The notes below the pieces were generated by a model. That model was not told the origin of the DNA. It worked only from the letters and a program-made list of their open reading frames with translations, and made no database searches. Positions 51,984-63,580 of a DNA stretch of 64,000 bases are shown piece after piece. Every line of letters starts with the position of its first letter. Position 1 is the stretch's first letter. The DNA is from Theodoxus fluviatilis (Eukaryota > Mollusca > Gastropoda > Cycloneritida > Neritidae): positions 12,501-76,500 of the forward strand of contig JAWQFJ010020171.1 in assembly GCA_034096865.1 (NCBI GenBank). Reading direction: 5' to 3'. The position numbers were made by a program, and so were the translations under genes.

Positions 51984-52830
51984 GAATGGAAACTGTAACT
52001 GGCATAATATCAAGTGACAACATTCTTCATCTTTGGCCATTAGAATGGAAACAGTAACTGGCATACTATCAAGTAACAACTCTCTCATCATAAGCCTTTA
52101 AAATGCCAGTTGTATTTGGCATGATATCAAGTAACTTTCTTATCTTTGGCTGCAAGCTGCAACTACTGTAATGTCAAGTGACAACTTTTCATGGTAAGCC
52201 CTCTGAGTGCCAGTTGTTTGCAATATCATGTGACTTTCCTATATTTGACCATAAGATGCCAGCCGCAATTGCCATAATATCACGTGGCAACTTGAACTTC
52301 CTCATCATGAGCCTTAGAGTGCCAGTTGTATTTGCCATAATACCAAGTGACAACTTTCTCATCGTAAGCCTTGAGAGTTTCAGTTCTATTTGCCTTAATA
52401 TCAAGTGACAACTTTCTCATCTTTGACTCTACGATGCAAGCTGGAACTACCATAATATCAAATGACAACTCTTCTCATTATGAGCCTTCAAAGTGCCAGC
52501 TGTATTTGCCATAATATCAAATGACAACTCTTCTCATTATGAGCCTTCAAAGTGCCAGCTGTATTTGCCATAATATCAAATGACAACTCTTCTCATTATG
52601 AGCCTTCAAAGTGCCAGTTGTATTTGCCATAATCTCTAGTGACAACTTTACCATTTGGCTGCTAGAATGGAAACTGCAACTGGGGTAATATGCTGTGACA
52701 ACTTTCTTATCTTAGGCAGTAAGATGCAAGCTGCAGCTGGCATTTTATCAAGTGACAACTTTTTCATCATAAGCCTTAAAATGCCACCTGTGACTGCCAT
52801 GATATCAAGTGCTCTTGCATCATTGCTGAT
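50641..52830. repeat. ~57-bp degenerate minisatellite split by repeat copy 7
   Basis: Units such as CATTAGAATGGAAGCTGTTA with GATATAAAGTGACAATTCTC and CATCTTTGGC recur at 50641-50935. More diverged units (CATAATATCAAGTGACAACT, GCCAGTTGTATTTGCC) lie at 51983-52830. The ~840-bp interspersed repeat and a (TTA)n tract lie between. Confidence 0.8.
51114..51953 (-). mobile_element. TCAAGGTCA-rich interspersed repeat, copy 7 (subfamily A)
   Basis: Inverted relative to the six copies in DNAI3, with the same termini (starts GACTCACATGCG, ends GGGCTTTGCCCTTCTTG). It lies within a TTATTATT tract: TATTATTATT precedes and TTATTATTATT follows. Confidence 0.92.
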
Positions 52831-53540
52831 TTATGGAAGCATCAGACATTTGTTGCTATGATAGCTTTCCAAACTGGCATGCACTTATCCATTACATAGT
52901 GTTAGTTCCTGTATGAAGTGAATGTTATAAGTGTTTGCCATGAGATGAATGGATTATCAAGGGAAAGAGTAGTGCTTAAACATACTGGGTTGTTGAGAAA
53001 CTCCAATGAAAAATTATAATGTAGCAGGTGCAGAGAGGGACAAAACGAATTTACAAATGGCTATTAACAACATCAGTGCTGTCAAAGGATTTTTAAAAAT
53101 GTGCATTCATTTGTAACATTGTAAAAGCAATGGTGAAGCCAAAAGGCTAATCATAGAAATGTAACAAGTTGAAATGTTGGCCATATTTCCAGATCAGCAG
53201 TCACTCTGGCCTCCAAAGTATTATTCTGTTCTATCAAGCACTTGTCCAGTCTGAACCTTCAACAGTTCACAGCAGAGATGGTTCACAACAATTCAGCCAG
53301 TGCAACTGCAGAACAGAAATCTATTTGAAATTTCTGCACTGTAACAGTCTTGGAACTGAATTTTGGTACTGGTACATGTAAGCACTGCATGCCATGATGG
53401 ACTTCATCTAACTGTTTTTGTGTTTCAAGCTGCTCCTCAAAACTCGAGTTAAATCTAGTCCTTCTTGAAGCTCCAACCCAAATGAAAAACTCCGTGCCTG
53501 CTCTCTCACTGGAGATACATGACATTATTGATTGCTCTCA

Positions 53541-53599
<59 letters not shown>

Positions 53600-55519
53600 C
53601 CTCCCTCTCTTCAAGTTCTCTTTGGCCAGCATTTGCGAAAATTGTATCTGTCACATGGTTGTAACAAGAAATGTTAGTGTATGTGTTCACCTGTTATACA
53701 GTTCATGGATCCGATGTCCATGTACAGTTGAATACATTATGTATTGTTCTGTTGAAGTGAGCACTCTACCATATATACAGTTGTTACTTTATGTCAACAT
53801 TGAACTTGGTATCTTGACACAATATTTGGTTGTTCTTGAAACTTACATTCCAGTAACTGGCTGACTGTAGTCAGTGATATTAATGTATATCCAACATGTA
53901 TCTCATATAGGCATTGTGCTTGTTTTGGATTATTGTCAGATGGTAGCGAAATAAGTGTTTGATAATCTGAATCTTGGCAAATATAATTGTAATTTCTATG
54001 CTACTTTCTTGAATAGATGATTTTAAAAAAAAACTATTATTTTGTGTCAGTTTGTATATTAAAAATCAGCATTATAAGATAGTATGAGATTATATGAAAA
54101 CTGAGTGAATCATGATGGATTCACTCAAGCTGAGTGATTTTGTTGTGAACCATACCTTGGACTGAGATTATACTGATAACTGTGTTCATAAGTGGGCCAT
54201 GTGACACACTGGCCAAGTATGTTTAGGACAGCTTATTTGTTATTCTCTTTGCCATGGACTGTATGAACATAATCAGTAATGAAAGTTTAATGTACATGTA
54301 TTAGGAACATATATACAAGATAGTTCAGGCATAACATAATATGTCTACAGTGTGACATAAGCCTTGGCCCACATCAGTGACTGTCATGCACATTACATCG
54401 ACAACCATTCCAGTATTTTTTGTTTATTTATCTGGATGCATCGGTGTTGTGATCTATCAGTCAACTAGTGTGGAGAAGAGTTTATTTCAGAGAGCAGTCA
54501 CAATTTTTTACAGCACTAACATTAAATACCAAACTTGTACGTTATTTACAGTCCTGTTGGGTTGATGGGACCAGGTTGTACTTATTTCAGGGTGCAGGTT
54601 ACTTTGTATAACTGGTGCTGGTACTGAAACATTTCTGTGTGTCTATTGTGGTTACAAGGCATAATCTCTTGCATATTGGAATATAATAATAGCACTTTGT
54701 CTTGTGTGTGGTGTAAGTGCTATTCCAAATTTTTTTATGCATTCTCTAATGAAGGGACCCTCTTCAACCATTCCAAATATTGTTATGCACTCTCTAATGG
54801 CATAAGGAGAAGAGACAGTACCTTTGAGATCAGTGGAAATACTACATGGGAAATGCCTTGCCATTCAGGTATACAGTGCTGGTTGTGGTGACTTTCATCA
54901 CAGCCAGGCTTCTTGAGTAATGTACAGTTGGTGGGTAAGAATTAGAAACTGACGGCTAAGGACAAGTGTTTCTGGTGAAGTTAAGTGCTACTGGAGTTCA
55001 CTGTTTTGGTTGTTGCAGGGGGCTGGAGGATGCAGTGATGTTACAGCAGGCATGAAATGGCCCTTTTACTGTTAGACTTGCTTGTCATAGTCAGAGGAGG
55101 TGCTTGTCATTGAACTGGACAGGTCTGGGCACTGCATGTCATTGGATGTTTACTTGGCCTGGAAAATGAGAGCATTCCCCCATTTGTTACATGACATTTT
55201 ATGATTTGCCACAGGGACATTAATCCTGCCTTGATGTACATTACGTCCAAGTCCCCTTACTTTTTGTGTTGGTATATTGATTTTGGTAAACGGGAACAAT
55301 TTAAGAAAAAAATCAGTTTATTTGTGCATATTCCAAATTTTGTTGAATCTCATTATATAACAATAGATTTATAGTTTGATGCAAGGCTTTCTTTATTTAC
55401 TGCATGCATTATTTCCCAGTATTATATTTATTCTAATTCTCTTTTAAGGTTTCATGGAATAAAAATCATGGTCTGCCTCTTGTTCTGTGTTACTTGTTGT
55501 CAACTTGGCTAATCAAGGG

Positions 55520-55585
<66 letters not shown>

Positions 55586-55995
55586 GAAACTATTTTCCAT
55601 CAAAATACATAGCACCCTCTGAAACTTCATTGTACATTGCTAGTAGTAGATTTTATGGAAAGAGAGCCAGAGGTAAGCATTGTGCCATAAAGCAGGAGTG
55701 AAACTGCAAGTTTGCCTGGGCAAAGTCTTCCACATATTCCACAATTTCGCTTTATGTCCTTCATCCTCAGAACTCTTCAGTGCTGGTGTAGTTGTACCCA
55801 AGCAGTATCTACAGATGCTACTAAGAACTATACACTTTGCAGCATGTAAATTCGACCCAAAGAAGCCTTTAGCCTCGGGCCAAAATATATTGCTGCACAT
55901 CAATAAGGGCTTCAGGAGTTGCTACGGGTCTAAAAACTAAACAAATATACCTCCATTTTGATGTGCGTGGGCTGACAGGGAAGTAAGAAGTAAGA
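52831..55995. other. no recognisable gene; AT-rich with microsatellites
   Basis: Contains (TC)n at 53539-53594 and (GT)n at 55520-55582. No exon with a recognised family was found. An AATAAA at 55458-55463 could be a polyadenylation signal, but no gene is assigned to it. Confidence 0.5.
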
Positions 55996-56239
55996 AACTC
56001 CTGAGAGGAGCTATACCAAGAGGACGGTCTTCAGAAGAAGAATCCCCATCAACAAGTGTTTCAGCCCTTTAACTTCCTTACACTCTCGGGGGGTGGGCCA
56101 TGGTCATAATTCCAGGTGGCTGCCTGTTGGTTGATGATGCTCTGTTTGTTGGGATCTAAGCCCACATTTTGTGAGCAATGGTGGGGTGATTATGTGTGTG
56201 TGAGACAGGCTGTAAAGCTTGGCTTGGAGTGCCTAGACC

Positions 56240-56735
56240 GTTGTCCCCGGTGCAGCATTTTGGTCGTCACAATTCCTCTTCGTCCAAATCCAGCAGGACG
56301 CCCGTTAGCTGCTTCTGCAATCAGTCTGAGGGAGTTGGAAGTTGGTCTTGATGCCATACCTAGGGGTTGCAGGCTGAAGCAGCCACGAAGCCTCTCGCTC
56401 CCACCTCCACGGTAAAGATGGTGACTTTGTAGCCGGTGGAATGAAGTTCTTTGGTCAATGGTTCGTACTTGGCAGTCTTTAACTGGTGCCATTCTTCCAT
56501 CTTCTCCACCATGGGCACTGTCAGTTCAAGGAGAACAACTCTTTTCCCACTGGCAGAGTGGATGACTGCATCGGGACGTTGACAAGTCTTCCTCACTGCT
56601 TCTGGGTGTGGATGTGTGCTGCTTTTGAGGTCTGACTAGAGGTTCCAGTCCACGCAGCCGTCCAAAAGGCTCTGGAGAGCCGTGCCCTGCTTTCTGGTTT
56701 CTCTGGCCTGCATGACAGGACCTCCAGCACTCCAT
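56240..56735 (-). mobile_element. LINE fragment with PD-(D/E)XK-like endonuclease tail
   Basis: The - strand shows a DGCVDWNL block interrupted by a stop, then RPDAVIHSASGKRVVLLELT, EEWHQLKTAKYEPLTKELHS and VTIFTVEVGARGFVA. After a frame shift, SNSLRLIAEAANGRPAGFGRRG follows. RPD..(x)n..ELT is consistent with a restriction-like endonuclease fold at the C-terminus of certain non-LTR retrotransposons. It is broken by at least one stop and one shift, and 5'-truncated. Confidence 0.7.
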
Positions 56736-57049
56736 TCACTATTGTGACGCCACGTATAAAGAAAGTCTCAGGAAAATGACTTTAGCCATATATTTTCAGA
56801 TTTGTCATCAGTTCATTAATAAATTCTTGCATCTTTGGAAACAAATGTTTGAATTTATGTCCGGTACAATGGCTCAAATGCCATGCAACAACAAACATAC
56901 ATGAGGTTATTTTTCGCGGCTGCAAAAGACAGGGGAGATCATCCTTCTTTACTAGGGGAGACAACTCTACTTCCTTTATTGGTTGTGGGTCTTGGAAGCG
57001 ACTTGCCGCATCTGCGACCGCGGAGTGCTGTAAATGCGTCGCAGACAAG

Positions 57050-60000
57050 ATGAAGCATCTAACTGGCTTTAGTGCATGCTTGTCATGCTGCCGCCGGAAC
57101 GCTGAGATCCTGGTATCACAGTGTCGTCTGAGATCACATAATGCTGGAACAAACGTCACCTACCAGTTCACTCAACCTTCAGCACGATACCGGCGTTATG
57201 TCTCCAGAATGTTTCAGAATCTGGGCCAAGTACAGCCGAAGGACCTGCCTCTTATGACTTGCATCAGTCAGAAGGTAATGCCAAAAGCAATAGAATGAAA
57301 GATTCATTTTGTTTCAGGCTCGCTTTTCGTGGAGCTTGCGCAACATGTCGCTCGTCACCATTAATTCATTTATTTGATCACAGTTCACACCGGGTTTGAG
57401 TCGCTGTGAGCCATCTGCCATGTGATGCCAGTGCCAGCCGTATCAGTTACCAGCGTTACCTGTGCTGCATAATCCCGAGCGAGGATGATCAAACACAAAT
57501 TAGCACACTGCTGGTATTGCCCCATATTTTCTCACGGGCCTGTCGTGTCGATGCCATCGGTTGACACCACACAAATACAATTTATCTTTTATTTGTTCAT
57601 GGGGAAACGCTCTGAGTACGGCTGACTGAGAATATTTATGTGCTGTTAGTAACTGAAAAATGCCGCCAAAGTTTAGGATCACAGAGAGATATCCCAAGAA
57701 AATGATAATGTTTGATTATAATCGTCGAGGCCTTGCTTTGACCTTGGGGTTTGGGTAACTGTTTGAAAAGAGATTTAATTATAAATGAAAAAAGGAGATC
57801 TGAAGATTTCCCCCCTTAAGTTAATCGTGACCTGGCATTCTTACCCAGTGGCCTATTAATGTTATTCACAGTCACACCAAAGTCTGAGGAAATATTGGTT
57901 TTCATGTCTTATCAATGTTCCTTTCATTTTACATGGTGGTGTTACCATAACCGACTAATTATACCAATGTAATTTACAAACAGATTACATAAAATTTTAC
58001 ATAAATGGTAATGAATGTCCTGTGAAAAGGTACCCCCATTTAATGGAAGGGTCTCTTTAATGCACCCATTTTGTAGATGACATAAAAATGAGGAACACCT
58101 TTTCATTGCGTGCTCAAAATGTAGCACTAACACACTAACAGAGACAGGCACTACTTGAAGTGTGGTAAAGAAATGTTCAGTGTGAAATCTCCTCATGTTT
58201 GTGGTGTGTACAAAAAATTGTGTTTGTCCAAGCACAGTTTGTAATTAAACCATAAATTATGGAGAGAAATTATGCTGCTTTGTGAACCAGTCCATGGGGT
58301 TGAAGGTTAACTTGGTGGAATTGATTCTTTCCTTCGAATACTTTTGTACTTGTCCCTTTGTAAGCCCCCTGTGGGTTGGGGGTCAGAATAGACCCACCAT
58401 GTCTCCCAATGTTATTCATAAGAGACAAAAAACTAGGGACATCATGACTTGATTTACACTTAGTCTAAACCCTTCATGCGATTTTCTTGCTTAATGACCT
58501 TACATAGCCTACAAAGGCTGATAGGCTGTAAACCTCTCTCCCTCCCTCCCACCCACCCTCCCTCCCTCCCTCCCTCCCTCCCTCCCTCCCTCCCTCCCTC
58601 CCTCCCTCCCTCCCTCCCTCCCTCCCTCCCTCCCTCCCTCCCTCCCTCCCTCCCTCCCTCCCTCCCTCCCTCCCTCCCTCCCTCCCTCCCTCCCTCCCTC
58701 CCTTTCTTTGAGGGGCAAATAGTCATTGGTAAACTATTACTGTTTTGATCAAATGTTATTACCATTTATATCATTCCTGTGGAAATTTCCTCCATTGCAG
58801 TGCTGTAAGATCATCACTGCAGTAGCTTTTTACTCTTCTGTTTTCATATTGCAAATTATTTTGGAAATCATAACTTGTTCCTGTTGGCTGCATTCTTGTC
58901 ATAAGTGCAAGTTGCTCTCAGTGTCATTCTTTTGAAAATTTCCCTGCAGTTGCTGCTGTGCAATGATGTCATAAGTTGCTGTAAGTGTCATTCGTTTCAT
59001 AATTTCCCTGCAGTTGCTGCTGTGCAATGATGTCATAGCAGGTTGCTCTCATTGTCATTCTTTTCATAATTTCCCCATCAGTTGCTGCTGTGCAATGATG
59101 TCATAGCAGGTTGCTCTCATTGTCATTCTTTTGAAAATTTCTCTGCAGTTGCTGCTGTGCAATGATGTCATAAGTTGCTGTAAGTGTCATTCTTTTCATA
59201 ATTTCCCCTTCAGTTGCTGCTGTATAATGATGTCATAGCAAGTTGCTACCCTGGAGCTTTCCACTTGCTGCCACTGGGAGTTCGTGCCTTGGACAAGCTG
59301 GTCCGACTGATAGACAGAGAGATGGACGCCATCGGTGGACAGAAGCTGTCCATGCCCTCCCTCTCGCCTCGCCAGCTCTGGGAGAAGACCGGTAACTTTT
59401 CTCTCTTCACCAGCACAAGCAGCTGTTTGCAATGGGCACACAGTCCTGCAGGGATCTTGTAATACTAATAGTCTGTTTGAGTGCTCAAGGTGCTTTACTT
59501 GTGTTGTTACATAGCAATGGATGATCACTCATTTAAGCCTTTGAGTTTAGGAATGAAGTGATCATTAACTATCACCACCACCATCACCACCATCACCACC
59601 ACCACCACCACCACCACAACCACCACCACCACCATCACCACCATCACCACCACCACCACCACCACCACCACCACCACCACCACCACCACCACCACTGCCA
59701 CCGCCACTGCCACTGCCACTGCCACTGCCACTGCCACCACCACCACCACCACCACCACCACCACCACCACCACCACCACCACCACCACTACCACCACCAC
59801 TACCACTACTCACGAAACAAACAAACAAACAAACAAACAAAGCCCCCACCCCAAAATGTTTGTAAGTGCATGTGTGTGTGTTTTTGGGGAACCCCCAAGT
59901 TTAAGAAATATCATGCATAATAATCTTGTCTGTTGGTAGGTGCACAGTATATTGATTTTAGTGTACAAGTGACTTCATAATCTCATCTGTGATGAGTTTT

Positions 60001-60514
60001 TATTTTTAATGTCTGATTATTATAGTAATATTACAAATTATAGATTTGTTCTGTTACTTAATATTTAAGATATATATGTATATTTCTGCCCCCTGAGTAT
60101 TTTCTTGTTTTTAATTTACTTTAAACTTTTTTTAAATATACAGGCTTGGCCTTAAATAGCTTTTAAAGGCTGATAGGTTATAAAGCCTCATTCATTCTAT
60201 TGATTGAATGATTGATTAATTGATTGCTTACTCACTCACTTGCTTGCGCGGGCATGCGCACACTCACTCACGCATGCATTCACTCACGCGCTCGCTCACT
60301 CACTCACTCACTCACTCACTCACTCACTCACTCACTCACTCACTCACTCACTCACTCACTCACTCACTCACTCACTCACTCACTCACTCACTCACTCACT
60401 CACTCACTCACTCACTCACTCACTCACTCACTCACTCACTCACTCACTCACTCACTCACTCACTCACTCACTCACTCACTCACTCACTCACTCACTCACT
60501 CACGCACGCACGCA

Positions 60515-60603
<89 letters not shown>

Positions 60604-60752
60604 TGAAACAATCAACCAATCAAATCAGTCAATCAATCAATCAAGGTTTTGATGACTTCTGCCCCGGCTGACTTGCAGGACGCTGGAAAGCTGCTGGAGC
60701 GGAGCTGTTTACCCTCAAAGACAGACATGGCCATGAGTTTTGCCTCAGTCCA
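57050..60752 (+). CDS. PARS2: mitochondrial prolyl-tRNA synthetase, first three exons
   Basis: Exons 57050-57274, 59214-59391 and 60679-60752 join in frame (75 codons, 59 codons +1, 74 bp). The N-terminus MKHLTGFSACLSCCRRNAE is basic, Cys/Ser-rich and acid-poor, as a mitochondrial presequence. SRMFQNLGQ precedes the catalytic part. Exon 2 has SCYPGAFHLLPLGVRALDKL and IGGQKLSMPSLSPRQLW, which holds class II motif 1. Exon 3 has LFTLKDRHGHEFCLSP and ends at a GTAAGT donor just before the expected THEE. The enzyme charges mitochondrial tRNA-Pro with proline. The rest of the catalytic and anticodon-binding domains must lie beyond 64 kb, or are lost. The exon 2 acceptor lies in a run of decoy copies. 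Confidence 0.93.
58495..58533 (+). mobile_element. LINE/SINE 3' tail copy B followed by (CCCT)n
   Basis: CTTACATAGCCTACAAAGGC then TGATAGGCTGTAAAC, with perfect AGCC/GGCT hairpin arms, runs straight into CTCTCTCCCTCC repeats. Confidence 0.65.
58541..58703. repeat. (CCCT)n microsatellite
   Basis: About 160 bp of uninterrupted CCCT after a CCCACCCACC lead-in, in PARS2 intron 1. Confidence 0.97.
58935..59240 (+). repeat. ~65-bp tandem copies of the PARS2 exon 2 acceptor and exon start
   Basis: Four degenerate units precede the true exon 2 start at 59214. Each has AATTTCCC..CAG followed by TTGCTGCTGTGCAATGATGT. Units 1 and 4 also have TTGCT/GTAAGTG, making 31-nt exon-like segments at 58950-58980 and 59149-59179 with both splice signals. 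The real exon reads TTGCTGCTGTATAATGATGT. Confidence 0.88.
59569..59815. repeat. (CCA)n microsatellite
   Basis: About 250 bp of CCA/CAC with TGC-containing interruptions, followed by (ACAA)n. Poly-His, poly-Val and poly-Gly frames are artefacts. Confidence 0.97.
60148..60184 (+). mobile_element. LINE/SINE 3' tail copy C followed by (ATTG)/(CTCA) repeats
   Basis: GGCCTTAAATAGCTTTTAAA then GGCTGATAGGTTATAAA is followed by short ATTGATTG units and then by the CTCA array. Confidence 0.55.
60229..60597. repeat. (CTCA)n then (CT)n microsatellite
   Basis: About 275 bp of CTCA tetranucleotide followed by CACG units and 80 bp of CT. It ends about 80 bp upstream of the PARS2 exon 3 acceptor. Confidence 0.97.
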
Positions 60753-61240
60753 GTAAGTCAGGGAATTCTCCCTGTTTGCATGTCTGAATTTCACAGTATG
60801 GGAGTCTAGTGCCAAGTTCCATTTCATATTCAGCTGCAAAGCGCTTGATTTTGGAGCTAAAATTGTCTGTTGGTTACAAATTCACTGATAACTTGTTTAT
60901 TATGTGGCTAGACAGCTATTGTAATTACACTGTGAATATTCAGCATGGCTGAAGTTGAAGTGTATGGAGTTCTAGTGTTATGCTGGTTCAGATATTCTGA
61001 GTCATAAGATTTCAGGGCAGTAACCTCACTAACTGTTATCCAGGATAAATTTCTCAGAATAGTTGGGTAATTCTGACTAAGGAAGAGAAATGCTGCTGAT
61101 TTTGGTAATAGTAGACTTGGGATTTCTTGCAGCTGCCTCACTTGTAGGTTAAATGGATTCAAATCAATCTTTGTTTTTTTGTTATTTTGAGAGCATAATG
61201 CTTTAAGCCTTTCACTCCCAGAACTATTTTGAGCCATTAA

Positions 61241-61950
61241 CCCATTAGACACTATGACGGTATACACAAAAGGGTCCTGAAAACCTGAGCCTTTTTCAGA
61301 AAAACTGAAGAAGTCGGGTACGTTTACAAAAAATTTATTAACTCCACTTGTAACAATCACAGAGACACAAAATAAGCATTGTCTTAAAGCTGACATCCAT
61401 TGCTACAAGCTCATACAATCAAATACAACACACTACAAGTCAAAATTTAGGAATTAATTTTTAAAATTAGAAAATAGTGCAAAAACGGACACATTCACCT
61501 TGATTTTCAGTTCAAAATTATGGTTTTTAGAAAGAAAACCTCCCAAATAAGCTCAAAACAGACTCTTAATGGATAATTTACTCATTTAGCTATCTGCTGA
61601 AACAAAATGCAAAGTCCTAAATCAATTTGTTCATGAGATACAGCAAATATGGTACATGACATGAAATCGCAAAAAAAAATTTTTTTTTTACATGATCACA
61701 AAGTAATTTTCACCATGCCTTTTTTCACTCAGATAAAGGTAAACATGAAGCACATGCATGACATGACAGATAATATAAAGAGAAAAGGTGCAAGACATGC
61801 ATTTGCAAGTGATAAAGTCTTTCAAAAATAGGCATGCATTAATTAGCAAGTGATAAAGTCTTTCAAAAATAGGCATGCATTAGCAAGTGATAAAGTCTTT
61901 CAAAAATCATGATTTTTTTACATTACTTGGAGCTGGCAGGAGGTGGATTC

Positions 61951-61986
<36 letters not shown>

Positions 61987-62577
61987 ATCGATTTGTCTCT
62001 GTCACAAGTCGTTTTCCCACATCGCGTGTGTGAAGATCAGAGAGAAGACATGAAGAGGCTTTGCGTCCGAGGGGATGCCAATCTTCACTCCTTGAGCGCG
62101 TCGAAAGGCGTGTCGTGTGCGAGAACGAAAATTTTCTGTCTGCCACGATCCTTGGAAGCCTAGAAACTCTTCCTCCGACGATTCCTCCTCCAACATCTCT
62201 CGCATCCACTGGTCCTATTGAAGCGGATCTTCCGGCGCATCGACATCGTCGAAATCAGAATTAAAATCGGCATCAATGTCGCTTCCTTCGCACTTATCCG
62301 ATGCGGAGTCGGCGATGACGCGAAAAAAGTCAGAACATCAGTCGAAATCTCGACAAAAATCGCCACAACACAGCTAAAACTTGTCCGATTTCGATCAAAC
62401 TTTCACTAGCGTAGTGCGCAGTCACTCTGCTTCCCAGCAGGCATTGCGATAAGTCGGCCATTACCGTTGCTAATTTTAGATCTCGACGTAAACACCGCGA
62501 GGGTAAGATGAGACGCGTGCGTCGCTCCCGAAGCGAAGGGGGGATGCAACGTGCGCGTTCCATCCGAAGCGAGTGGG
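61241..62577 (-). mobile_element. inner piggyBac-like element, nested
   Basis: TTAA at 61237-61240 and 62578-62581 flank CCCATTAGACAC and GAAGCGAGTGGG, matching only partly as inverted repeats. The - strand carries pieces of a piggyBac N-terminal region (MLEEESSEEEFLGF, then in another frame LVTETNRYAER) interrupted by a (GA)n expansion at about 61950-61980. It is internally deleted. Confidence 0.6.
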
Positions 62578-63020
62578 TTAAAAAAATTGTGTCCAGGAAA
62601 ATAAAAATATGAGAAAAACAAAAGCATATAGATAGTCAAAAGTATTATATATTCTTGAAGGAAAATGATTAAAAAATCAAACTAGGACAATGGCAAGGTC
62701 AACAAGAGCAGATAACTATTTATTCAGGGGGAATAACTCACTTTTTGACATTTTTTAACCAAAAGAGAACAAAAAAGTGTATCATAATTTACAGCATTAC
62801 TCAAAGTGGATCAAAATGTTGCAGGAACATATCTGAACATATATTACGCACTCTCAATAGGTTCATCGTGATAACATGCATCCAAAATGACAAATGCAAT
62901 TTTTTTATAACAAGTTGTCTATTTACTGTTTCTCATTCAAAACAAACCTCTGCAACTATAAATCCCCCCCCAAAAAAATAAAATAAAAAAAAATGATAGA
63001 CTATAAAGTAATGAAACTAT

Positions 63021-63580
63021 TAATATGTGCAGCCTGTGATGCCAACAAAGAACAACATTCCGTTGAATGCTCGAATTTCCACACTGTCAGTGTCATAGTC
63101 CCATTCACCTCCACGCTGATGTGCATACATATTTGTTTGTTGCACGATCAAGTCAATGGCATCTTGAGGGAACAACAAGCTGAAAAAGTCAACAATGTCT
63201 GCATCAGGGGGCAGTGTCTGCTTTGGTCCATGTTGTCCATGGAATGGAGGATAGTCCTTTGGAATGGCCGTGTCGAAAGTACGGTCGCCCGTCTCAGCAA
63301 CACGTTGTGGTGTTGATAGCTGCCTACCTCTTGATCGAAATCCAGCACCTCTCCCTCGCAAAGTGGCACGACCATGCCCCCTTCCTCTTGATGTGTTCGG
63401 TAGATCTGTGACAGCTTCTTCCTCCTCACTGTCGGAGCTGCTCTCAACCGCAGTATCCAAAATGATGTCGCCTTCGGATGCGTCTTCGACTTCAGTTTCA
63501 TCGTCGCTAATGTCGCAGTTTAGCTGTAAATATATCAAAAGTATACCTTCGTCGTCCGTGGTAGAGCGTCAGGAAGCCAT
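63021..63580 (-). pseudogene. piggyBac transposase N-terminal fragment
   Basis: The ATG complement at 63578-63580 opens MAS followed directly by a TGA, then an open frame to about 63021. An acidic stretch (DISDDETEVEDASEGD) and an Arg/Gly run (RGRGAGFRSRGRQ) are followed by DADIVDFFSLLFPQDAIDLI and QQTNMYA. The last is the conserved start of the piggyBac transposase domain. The frame ends shortly after (MLFFVGITG) with no catalytic DDD core. Confidence 0.75.

Noticed and set aside
56849..57049. Upstream extension of PARS2 from an earlier ATG at 56849
   Set aside because: The frame is open, but the extension does not resemble the family; the ATG at 57050 gives a better mitochondrial presequence. 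The earlier start cannot be fully excluded.
58460..60671. Gly/Arg/Glu, poly-His, poly-Val and Ser/Leu/Thr/His frames
   Set aside because: Translations of CCCT, CCA, CTCA and CT microsatellites.
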